64,000 nt of DNA from Xylocopa sonorina (taxonomy: Eukaryota; Arthropoda; Insecta; Hymenoptera; Apidae). The stretch is from positions 1-64,000 of the forward strand of contig NW_027490263.1 in NCBI RefSeq assembly GCF_050948175.1, read 5' to 3'. How positions within the stretch are numbered: the stretch's first letter is position 1; every line of letters begins with the position of its first letter. A program made the position numbers and the translations under genes. Shown here piece by piece: positions 40,101 through 50,500 of this stretch. The notes below the pieces were generated by a model. That model had not been told where the DNA came from. It ran no database searches and saw only the letters and a list, made by a program, of their open reading frames with translations.

Positions 40101-40464
40101 TCACGAAACATAGGAATTAGATGGGATATCGCGATTTAAGAAGCATTAGAACACTGTTGCTTCGATACGGAGACATCTGCAAACGCTATTTCCTAGAAAG
40201 GAAGTGTGACATTTACATTCATTTGAAGTGAATACGAGGTATATGTGAAACTTCGCAATGAATATTATATCTTATCATGAAACAGGGAAATGTGGTGCGA
40301 CATCACGTATTAAGAAGCACTGGAACTGTATTGTTTCGATACTTAGACATCAGGAAACGCTATTTCCTAGCAAGTAGGTGTCGCATTTACATTCTTTTGA
40401 AGCGAATACGAGGTATACATCACATTTCGCAATGGATATTATGTCTTATCATGAAACATAGAAG
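37135..40464 (-). repeat. 3.3-kb multi-monomer block, copy 2
   Basis: This is the second copy of the block at 33,201-36,530. It inherits all the block's oddities, including the 107-bp partial-monomer duplication. The two copies are separated by about 600 bp of other monomers, so this is a spaced direct repeat rather than a simple back-to-back duplication. Confidence 0.9.
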
Positions 40465-43400
40465 TGAGATGCGATATCGCGTTTTAAGAAGCATTAGAAC
40501 TCTATTGCTACGACACGTAGACATCTGCAAACGCTATTTCCTAGCATGGAAGTGTCGGACTTACATTTTTTTGAAGTGAGTACGAGGTATACATGACACT
40601 TCGCAATGAATATTATATCATATCATGAAACATAGAAGTGAGATGCGATACCGCGTTTTATGAATCAATAGATCTCTATGGTCTCGACACGTAGTCATCT
40701 GGAAACGATATTTCCTAGCAAGGAAGTGTCGCATTTACATCCTTTTGAAGAGCATACGAGGTATACATGACACTTCGCAATGAATATTATATCTGATCAT
40801 GAAACATAGAAATCAGATGCGACATCTCGTTTTAAGAAGCATTAGAACACTCCTGCTTTGATACGCCGATATCTGCAAACGCTATTTCCTAGCATGGAAG
40901 TGTCGCATTTACATTCTTTTTAAGCAAATACGAGCTATACATGACACTTCGCAAAGAATATTATATCTTATCACGAAACATATGAATGAGTTGCTATATC
41001 GCGTTTTGAGATGCATTAGAACTCTATTGCTAATATACGTAGACATCTGCAAACGTTATTTCCTAGCAAGGGAGTGTCACATTTACATTCTTTTGAAGTG
41101 AATACGAAGTATACATGGCACTTCGTAATGAATATCATATCATACCATGAGCGATAGGAATGGGACGCAATATCAAGTTTTAAGAAGCATTAGATCTCTA
41201 TTGCCTCGATACGTAGACACCTGCAAGCGCTATTTCCTAGCATGGAAGTGTCGCATTTACATTCTTTTGAACGGAATACGAGGTATACATGACACTTCGC
41301 AATGAATATTATATCCTATCATGAAACATAGAAATGAGATGCGATATCGCATTTTAAGAAGCATTAGAACTCCATTGCTACGATACGTAGAAATCTGCAA
41401 ACGCTATTTCCTAGCAAGGAAGTGGCGCATTTACATTCTTCTGAAGTGAATACGAGGTATACATGACACTTCGCGATGAATATTATATCTTACCGTGAAA
41501 CATAGAAATGGGACGCAATATCGCATTTAAAGGAGCATTAGAACTATTTTGCTACGATACGAAGACATCTGCAAACGCTATTTCCTACCAAGGAAGTGTC
41601 GCGTTTTCATTCTTTTGAACGGAATACGAGGTATACGTGACACTTCGCAATGGATATTATATCTTAGCACGAAACATAGAAATGAGATGCGATATCGCCA
41701 CTTAAGCTGCATTAGAACTTTATTGCTATGATACGTAGGCATCTGTAAACGCTATTTCCTAGCAAGGAATAGTCGCATTTACATTCCTTTGAAGTGAATA
41801 CGAGGTATACATGACACTTCGCAATGAATCTTATATCTTATCCTGAAACATAGAAGTGGAATGCGACATTTCGTTATATGGAGCAATAGGACTCTATTGC
41901 TAGGATACATAGACATCTGCAAACGCCATTTCCTAGGATGGAAACGTCGCACTTACATTCTTTTGAAGTGAATGCGAGATATACATGACACTTCGCAAAG
42001 AATATTATATCTTATCACGAAACATAGAAACGAAATGCGATATCGCGATTTAAAAAGCATTTGAAATCTCTTGCTACGATACGTAGGCATCCGCAAACGC
42101 TATTTCGTAGCAAGGAAGTTTCGCATTTACATTCTTTTGTAGCGAATACGAGATATAGAAAACACTTCGGAATGAATATTATACTTTATCATGAAACATA
42201 GAACTGAGATGCGATATCGCGATTTAAAAAGCATTAGAACTCTGTTGCTACGATACGTAGGCATCTGCAAACGCTATTCAATAGAAAGGAAGTGTCGCAT
42301 TTACATTCTTTTGAAGTATAGACGAGGAATACATAACTCTTCGCAATGAATATTATATCGTATCATGAAACATAGAAATGAGATGCGATATCGCGATCTA
42401 AGAAGCATTATAACTCAATTGCTGCAATACGTGGACATCTGCCAAAGCTTCATCCTAGAAAGGAATTGTCGCATTTACATTCTTTTGAAGTGAATACGAG
42501 GTATACATAGCACTCTACAATGAATATTATATCTTATCATGGAACATAGAAATGAGTTGCGATATCGCGTTTTAGGAAACACTAGAACTCTATTGCTACA
42601 ATACGTAGACATCTGCAAACGCTATTTCCTAGCAAGGAAGTTTCTCATTATATGCTTTTGTAGCGAATACGAGGAATACATGACACTTCGGAGTGAATAT
42701 TATACCTTATCATGAAACATAGAAATGAGATGCGATATCCCGTTTTAAGAAGCATTAGAACTCTATTGCTTAGATACGTAGACATCTGCAAACGCTATTT
42801 CCTAGCAAGGAAGGTCCGCATTTATATACATTTGAAGTGTAAGCAAGGTATAAGTGACACTGCGCAATGAATATTATATCTTATAATGAAACACAGAAAT
42901 GGGATGCGATATCGCGTTCTAAGAAGCATTATAACTCTATTGCTGCAATACGTGGACATCTGCCAACGCGCTATCCTAGAAAGGAATTGTCGCATTTACA
43001 TTCTATTGAAGTGAATACGAGGTATACATAACACTCTACAATGAATATTATATCTTATCACGAAACTTAGAAATGAGTTGCGATATCGCGTTTTGAGAAG
43101 CATTAAAACATTATCGCTACGATACGTAGACATCTGCAAACGCTATTTCGTAGCAAGGAAGTTTTGCATTTACATTCTTTTGTAGTGAATACGAGGTATA
43201 CATGACACTTCGGAATGAATATTATACCTTATCATGAAACATAGAAATGAGATGCGATATCCCGTTTTAAGAAGCACTAGAACTCTATTGTTTCGATACG
43301 TAGACATCTGCAAACGATATTTCCTAGCAAGGAGGTGTCGCATTTACATTCATGTGAAGTGAATATGAGGCGTACATAACACTTCGCAATGAATATTATA

Positions 43401-44544
43401 CCTTATCATGAAACATAGAAATGAGATGCGATATCGCGTTTTAAGGAGCATTAGAACTCCATTGCTACGACACGTAGAAATCTGCAAACGCTATTTCCTA
43501 GCAAGGAAGTGGCGCATTTACATTCTTTTGAAGTGAATACGAGGCATACATGACACTTTGCTATGAATATTATATCTTATTATGAAACATAGAAGTGAAA
43601 TGCGACATCTGGTTTTAAGAAGAACTAGAAATCTGTTGTTTTGATACGTAGACATCTGGATACGCTATTTTCTAGCAAGGAAATGTCGCATTTACTTTCT
43701 TTTGAAGTGAGTACGAGGTATACATGACACTTCGCAATGAATATTATATCTTATCACGAAACAGAAATGAGATGAGGTATCGCGATTTAAGTAGCATTAG
43801 AACTCTATTGCTACGATACGTATATATCTGCAAACGCTATTTCCTAGCAAGGAAGTGTCGCCTTGACATTCATTTAAAGTGTATGCGAGGTATACATGAC
43901 ACTTCGCAATGAATATAATATCTTACCATGAAACATAGAAATGAGATGCGATCTCGCGTTTTAAGAAGCATTAGAACTCTATTGCTTCGATACGTAGACA
44001 TCTGCAAACGCTATTTCCTAGCAAGGAACTGTCGCATTTACATTCTTTTGAAGTGAATACGAGGTATACATGACACTTCGCACTGAATATTATATCTTAT
44101 CCAGAAACATAGAAATGAGATGGTATATCGCGTTTAAAGAAGCGTTAGAACTCTATTGCTACGAAACGTAGATACCTGGAAACGCTATTTCCTAGCGAGG
44201 AATTGTCGCATTTACATTCATTTGAAGTGAATACGAGGTATACATGACACAGCGCAATGAACATTATATCTTATCATGAAATATAGAAATGAGATGTGAT
44301 TTCGCGTTTTAAGAAGCGTTAGAAATCTAATGAAATGATACGTACACATCTGCAAACGCTATTTCCCAGCAAGGAAGTGTCGCATTTACATCCTTTTGAA
44401 GTGAGTACTAGGTATACATGACACTTCGCAATGAATATTATATCTTATCACGAAACAGAAATGAGATGGGATATCGCGATTTTAGTAGCATTAGAACTCT
44501 ATTGCTAAGATACGTAGACATCTGCAAACGCTATTTCCTAGCAA

Positions 44545-44585
44545 GGAATAGTCGCATTTACATTTACATTAGAACTCTATTGCTT
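44545..44585 (-). repeat. Truncated monomer junction in array B
   Basis: After GTCGCATTTACATT the sequence repeats TACATT and runs directly into AGAACTCTATTGC. The blocks from the CTTTTGAAGTG region to GAAGCATT are missing. This is a deletion of roughly 100 bp within one monomer, perhaps through the short ACATT homology. Confidence 0.7.
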
Positions 44586-45224
44586 CGATACGTAGACATA
44601 TGCAAACACTTTTTCCTATCAAGGAAGTGTCGCATTTACATTCTTTTGAAGTGAGTACAAGGTATACATGACACTTCGCAATTATTATTTTACCTTATCA
44701 TGAAACATAGAAATGAGATGCGATATCGCGTTATAAGATGCATTAGAACTCTATTGCTACGATACGTATATATCTGAAGACTCTACTTCCTAGCAAGGAA
44801 GTGTCGCTTTTACATTCTTTAGATGCGAATACGAGGTATACATGACACTTCGCAATGAATATTGTATCTTATCATGAAACATTGAAATGAGACGCGATAT
44901 CGCGTTTTAAGAAGCATTAGAACTCCATTGCTATGATACGTAGAAATCTACAAACATTATTTCCTAGCAAGGAAGTGTCGCATTTACATTCATTTGAAGT
45001 GAATGCGAGGTATAGATAACAATCAACAATGAATATTATATCTTATCACGAAACATAGAAATGAGCTGCGATATGGCGTTTTAAGGGGCATTGGTACTCT
45101 ATAGCTTCGATACAGAGATATCTGGGAACGTAATTTCCTAGAAAGGAACCTCCGCTTACCCCCCAGCATCAACCCCTGGACGCATGCAACCAGCCAAACT
45201 CGCCTGCAGAACCAGCAACTAGAA

Positions 45225-45422
45225 GTGTTCGTGCGCGCATACCTGCACGCGCTCACTCACACCGAGTTCCGCTGCCTCACTCGCACCGCGGAGTATACCT
45301 GTCTCGCTCGTACCGGGCACCAGTGTCTCACTCGGACCACCGAGTATACCTGTCTCGCCCGCACCAAGGACGGGCAACCCTATCTCCCGCGCACCGAGGA
45401 TTCGTCCTGCAGGAAGACGTAG
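45225..45422 (+). CDS. Short open frame with ~17-residue repeats, unknown
   Basis: This frame of 65 codons ends at TAG (45,420). It contains two and a half copies of a Cys/Thr-rich unit, CLTRTAEYTCLART and then CLTRTTEYTCLART, ending in a partial LPRTEDS copy. The unit is 51 bp at the DNA level, a multiple of three, so the frame stays open through the repeat. No signal peptide or known domain was seen. It could be the tail of a repeat-containing reading frame carried in with the island, or just a minisatellite with an open frame. I infer no function. Confidence 0.2.
   Translation: MFVRAYLHALTHTEFRCLTRTAEYTCLARTGHQCLTRTTEYTCLARTKDGQPYLPRTEDSSCRKT
45267..45395 (+). repeat. 51-bp minisatellite, ~2.5 copies
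   Basis: Units of the form TGCCTCACTCGCACC, GAGTATACCTGTCTCGC, ..GTACC.GGCAC recur at a spacing of about 51 bp. GAGTATACCTGTCTCGC appears exactly at about 45,290 and 45,341, and a third partial unit has CTCCCGCGCACCGAG. Confidence 0.75.
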
Positions 45423-45525
45423 CCGCAGCCCATCACCTGAATGGCGTCTTTTCCAATTCCGGGAACCGGATCTGCTAGAACCTATATATTACTTCTAAGC
45501 TAGGACATACATACCATATCATGAC

Positions 45526-45534
45526 GCATATATA
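45526..45534 (+). promoter_or_regulatory. TATA-box-like motif
   Basis: CGCATATATAAGAATTC contains a strong TATATAAG match in an otherwise mixed sequence, upstream of the CpG-rich hairpin block. No transcript or initiator can be shown from sequence alone. Confidence 0.2.
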
Positions 45535-45610
45535 AGAATTCCTAGATCTAAGTTACACTAAGTAAGATGCGTCCGGCCAGTGGCATGCGCCGCTAGCCCC
45601 ACCACGAGCC

Positions 45611-45670
45611 GCGAGTCCCCACTCGCTAGACCGCGCGCTCTCCGCCTCGAGACGCGAGTCCCCCACTCGC
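45611..45670. repeat. Two tandem C-loop hairpins
   Basis: GCGAGT-CCCC-ACTCGC at 45,611-45,626 and GCGAGT-CCCCC-ACTCGC at 45,654-45,670 are perfect 6-bp stems with loops made only of C. They sit in a partly duplicated unit of about 43 bp, in which GAGCCGCGAGTCCCCACTCG is followed by GAGACGCGAGTCCCCCACTCG. The differing loop lengths show that slippage happens in the loop while the stem is kept. Confidence 0.75.
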
Positions 45671-46180
45671 GGGACCGCAATCTCCTTACCCCGAGCGTCC
45701 GCGACCATAGCGCCCCGCGAACCGTGGAGGTCAGAGACGCGTCTCCAGAGCACACACTCTGACTCGAGATCTCCAACCGAGGAGTCGAATCCTCTAGTTC
45801 TAGATGGTTAGCCACCTCAATGTGGGGTTCAGGCATCGTATTTCTATTTCCATTTTAACTTAGCCTTAGTCTTAGAATAATTCCAGTTCTTGTATACTTC
45901 AAACCTAGAATATATTTTATTTTTGCTTTTACTATATCCAAGTACAAGTTCTTTTACCAAGTCTACTATTTCCACATCCATTAATTTTATCAAGTGTTTA
46001 CAATACTAGTTCTACCTTTAACATTACATTTAACTACGAATTCTTCCACAGGTTCTCCCATACAACTGGGGTTGCTCTTCTTCAAATTGAAGGAGTATAG
46101 AAATCGGCTTTGTGACGTTGAGACCGCCGCCCATCCTTCAGATCTTAGTCGAAAGTACAGAAAAACCTGATGAATGAATC

Positions 46181-46540
46181 GTGCTTCCGGTTTGCGAAGA
46201 TCGCGACGTGCAAGTAGGAAGAATTTCATACGATCACTTGTGCGTGAATATTTGGAGGGAGTTCCGAGAGTCCTCGTATACCAGTGACCTGCCTTCGCAC
46301 CAGCCCAGACGCCGCTTTCCGAAGCGACCGTCGACGCTTCCGATCCAGACACCAAGACGCATCACGCCGATTCTGTCACATTCAGCATCATCGCTGAATT
46401 CCGACCGCCGTCCTCCTCTTCGCTGGCGACTGATCGAGATTTCCGTAGCAGCCAACAGAACGAAATCCGCTACGATCCCAGCGAACGATCCTCCACGCCG
46501 TTTCTACGTACAAATCGAGAGAGAAGACATCGAAAGGTAG
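46181..46540 (+). CDS. Open frame of 119 codons, possible exon, unknown
   Basis: The frame has 119 codons. Its reading is rich in Arg, Pro and Ser (PRRRFPKRPSTLP, RRPPLRWR), the composition of translated CpG-rich 5' sequence, with no known domain, membrane segment or signal peptide. Near its end, GAAAGGTAGGGT (about 46,534) resembles a splice donor, so it could be a first exon cut off by the satellite. Overlapping frames are open on the minus strand over the same GC-rich stretch (45,990-46,455), which reduces confidence that any of them codes. Confidence 0.15.
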   Translation: MLPVCEDRDVQVGRISYDHLCVNIWREFRESSYTSDLPSHQPRRRFPKRPSTLPIQTPRRITPILSHSASSLNSDRRPPLRWRLIEISVAANRTKSATIPANDPPRRFYVQIEREDIER

Positions 46541-47519
46541 GGTCATTCCCTTATTATCGCGAGTGTTTTGGCTAGTGTCGCGTCAGCCGAAATTGTCGGA
46601 CCCGGTCATAACGCGTTCCCGCGGACCGAATTACCGAAAAATAGGCTCGTGACGTAAAGCCTCCGGAGCAACGGAAAATAGTTTCGCCGGACGTGACACC
46701 TCGTATTCACTTCAAAAGAATGTAAATGCGACACTTCCTTGCTAGGAAATAACGTTTGCAGATGTCTACGTATCGTAGCAATAGAGTTCTAGTGCTTCTT
46801 AAATCGCGATATCGCATCTCATTTCTATGCTTCATGATAAGCTGTAATATTCATTGTGATGTGTCATGTATACCTCGTCTATACTTCAAATGGATGTAAA
46901 TCGACACATCCATCCTAGGAAATTACTTTTCCAGATGTCTATGTGTCGAAGCAGTAGAGATCTATTGCTCCTTAAAACGTGATATCGCATCCCATTTCTA
47001 TGTTTCATGATAAGATATATTATTCATTGCGAAGTGTTATGTATTCCTCGTCTACACTTCAAATAAATGTAGAAGCGCCACTTCCTTTCTAGGAAATAGC
47101 GTTTCCAGATGTCTACGTATCGAAGCAATAGAGTTCTAATGCTTCTTAAAACGCGATATCGCACCTCACTTCTATGTTTCATGATAAGATATAATATTCT
47201 TTGCGAAGTGTCATGTATATCTCGTATTCACCTCAAAAGAACGTAAATGCGACACTTCCTTGCTAGGAAATATTGTTTGCAGATGTCTACGTATCACAGC
47301 AATAGAGTACTAATGCTTTTTAAAACGAGATGTCGTATTTCATTTCTATGTTTCGTAATAAGATATAATATTCATTGTGTAATGTTATGCATACCTAGTA
47401 TTCACTTCAATGGAATGTAAGTGCGACTTTTCCCTGCTAGGAAATAGCATTCGCAGATGTCTACGTATCGTAGCAATAGTGTTCTAATGCTTCTTAAAAC
47501 GCGATATCGCATCTCATTC

Positions 47520-50500
47520 CTTTGTTTCATGATAAGAAATAATATTCATTCCGATGTGTCATGTATATCTCGTATTCACTTCTAAAGAATGTAAATGCGA
47601 AACTTCCATGCTAGGAAATAGCGTTTGCAGATGTCTACGTATCGCAGCAATAGAGTTCTAATGCTTCTTAAAATGCCATATCGCATCTCACTTCTATGTT
47701 TCATGATAAGATATAATATTCATTGCGAAGTATCATGTATACCTCGATTTCACTTCAAAAGAATGTAAATGCGAAATTTCCATGCTAGGAAATAGCGTTT
47801 GCACATGTCAACGTATCGTAGCAATAGAGTACTAATGCTTCTGAAAACGCGATATCGCAACTCATTCCTATGTTTCATGATAAGATATAATATTCATTGC
47901 GAAGTGCCATGTATACCTCATACTCACATCACAAGTATGTAAAAGCGGCACTTTCTTGCTAGGAAGTAGCGCTTGCAGATGTCTACGTATCGAAGCAACA
48001 GTGTTCCAATGCTTGTAATAACGCGATACTGCAACTCATTCCTATGTTTCATGATAAGATATAATATTCATTCCCATGTGTCATGTATATCTCGTATTCA
48101 TTTGAAAAGAATGTAAATGCGAAACTTCCATGCCAGGAAATAGCGTTTGCAGATGTCTACGTATCGTAGCAATAGAGTTCTAATGCTTCTCAAAAGGCGA
48201 TATCGCAACTCATTCCTATGATTCATGATAAGATATAATATTCATTCCGATGTGTCATGTATATCTCGTATTCACCTCAAAAGAATGTAAATGCGAAACT
48301 TCCATGCTAGGAAATAGCGTTTGCAGATGTCTACGTATCCAAGCAGTAGAGTTCTAATGCTTCTCAAAATGCGATATCGCAACTCATTCCTATGGTTCAT
48401 GATAAGATATAATATTCTTTGCGAAGTGTCATGTATATCTCGTATTCACTTCAAAAGAATGTAAATGCGAAACTTCCATGCCAGGAAATAGCGTTTGCAG
48501 ATGTCTACGTATCGTAGCAATAGAGTTCTAATGCTTCTTAAAACGAGATGTCGCATTTCATTTCTATGTTTCGTTATAAGATATAGTATTCATTGTGTAA
48601 TGTTATGTATACCTCGTATTCACTTCAATGGAATGTAAGTGCGACATTTCCTTGCTAGGAAATAGAGTTTGCAGATGTCTGCGTATATTAGCAATAGAGT
48701 TCTAATGCTTCTCAAAACGCGATATAGCACCTCATTCCTATGTTTCATGATAAGATATAATATTCTTTGCGAAGTGTCATGTATATCTCGTATTCACTTC
48801 AAAAGAATGTAAATGCGACACTTCCTTGCTAGGAAATATTGTTTGCAGATGTCTACGTATCACAGCAATAGAGTACTAATGCTTTTTAAAACGAGATGTC
48901 GTATTTCATTTCTATGTTTCGTAATAAGATATAATATTCATTGTGTAATGTTATGCATACCTAGTATTCACTTCAATGGAATGTAAGTGCGACATTTCCC
49001 TGCTAGGAAATAGCATTCGCAGATGTCTACGTATCGAAGCAATAGTGTTCTAATGCTTCTCATAACGCGATATAGCACCTCATTCCTATGTTTCATGATA
49101 AGATATAATATTCTTTGCGAAGTGTCATGTATATCTCGTATTCACTTCAAAAGAATGTAAATGCGAAACTTCCATGCCAGGAAATAGCGTTTGCAGATGT
49201 CTACGTATCGTAGCAATAGAGTTCTAATGCTTCTTAAAACGAGATGTCGCATTTCATTTCTATGTTTCGTTATAAGATATAGTATTCATTGTGTAATGTT
49301 ATGTATACCTCGTATTCACTTCAATGGAATGTAAGTGCGACATTTCCTTGCTAGGAAATAGAGTTTGCAGATGTCTGCGTATATTAGCAATAGAGTTCTA
49401 ATGCTTCTCAAAACGCGATATAGCACCTCATTCCTATGTTTCATGATAAGATATAATATTCTTTGCGAAGTGTCATGTATATCTCGTATTCACTTCAAAA
49501 GAATGTAAATGCGACACTTCCTTGCTAGGAAATATTGTTTGCAGATGTCTACGTATCACAGCAATAGAGTACTAATGCTTTTTAAAACGAGATGTCGTAT
49601 TTCATTTCTATGTTTCGTAATAAGATATAATATTCATTGTGTAATGTTATGCATACCTAGTATTCACTTCAATGGAATGTAAGTGCGACATTTCCCTGCT
49701 AGGAAATAGCATTCGCAGATGTCTACGTATCGAAGCAATAGTGTTCTAATGCTTCTCATAACGCGATATAGCACCTCATTCCTATGTTTCATGATAAGAT
49801 ATAATATTCTTTGCGAAGTGTCATGTATATCTCGTATTTACTTCAAAAGAATGTAAATGCGAAACTTCCATGCCAGGAAATAGCGTTTGCAGATGTCTAC
49901 GTATCGTAGCAATAGAGTTCTAATGCTTCTTGAAACGAGATGTCGCATTTCATTTCTATGTTTCGTTATAAGATATAGTATTCATTGTGTAATGTTATGT
50001 ATACCTCGTATTCACTTCAATGGAATGTAAGTGCGACATTTCCTTGCTAGGAAATAGAGTTTGCAGATGTCTACGTATATTAGCAATAGAGTTCTAGTGC
50101 TTCTCAAAACGCGATATAGCAACTCATTCCTATGTTTCATGATAAGATATAATATTCTTTGCGAAGTGTCATGTATATCTCGTATTCACTTCAAAAGAAT
50201 GTAAATGCGACACTTCCTTGCTAGGAAATAATGTTTGCAGATGTCTACGTATCACAGCAATAGAGTACTAATGCTTTTTAAAACGAGATGTCGTATTTCA
50301 TTTCTATGTTCCGTAATAAGATATAATATTCATTGTGTAATGTTATGCGTACCTAGTATTCACTTCAATGGAATGTAAGTGCGACATTTCCCTGCTAGGA
50401 AATAGCATTCGCAGATGTCTACGTATCGAAGCAATAGTGTTCTGATGCTTCTCATAACGCGATATCGCAACTCATTCCTTTGTTTCATGATAAGAAATAA

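Larger units (their letters stand above)
27738..45149 (-). repeat. Satellite array B, same family, inverted
   Basis: The same monomer is read in the opposite direction. On the plus strand the order is CGCTATTTCCTAGCAAGGAA, GTGTCGCATTTACATTC, GAAGTGAATACGAGG, TATACATGACACTTCGC, AATGAATATTATATC, TTATCATGAAACATAG, AAATGAGATGCGATATCGCG, TTTTAAGAAGCATTAGAAC and ATACGTAGACATCTGC. That is the reverse complement of arrays A and C. About 100 monomers are present. The most diverged lie next to island 1 and the array is regular by about 29.5 kb. Array B resembles array C (TATACCTCGTATTCACTTCAAAAG forms) more than the left part of array A (TATTCCTCGTCTACACTTC forms). Confidence 0.97.
45150..46696. other. 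Island 2: GC-rich non-satellite block between inverted arrays
   Basis: The satellite stops abruptly at CCTAGAAAGGAA (45,148) and resumes, in the opposite orientation, at ACACCTCGTATTCACTTC (about 46,697). Flanking monomers are close to consensus, unlike those at island 1. The block holds CpG-rich DNA (45,150-45,460 and 45,560-45,840), an AT-rich stretch (45,840-46,050) and a second CpG-rich stretch (46,080-46,696). No known protein domain, long terminal repeat or tRNA was recognised. Confidence 0.8.

Noticed and set aside
45775..45805. tRNA T-arm-like GAGGAGTCGAATCCTC
   Set aside because: The loop is one base short on either strand, and no matching anticodon, D arm or acceptor stem was found.
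45553..45836. Overlapping frames on both strands in the GC-rich block
   Set aside because: Three frames are open over the same CpG-rich DNA because stop codons are rare there; none shows a domain.
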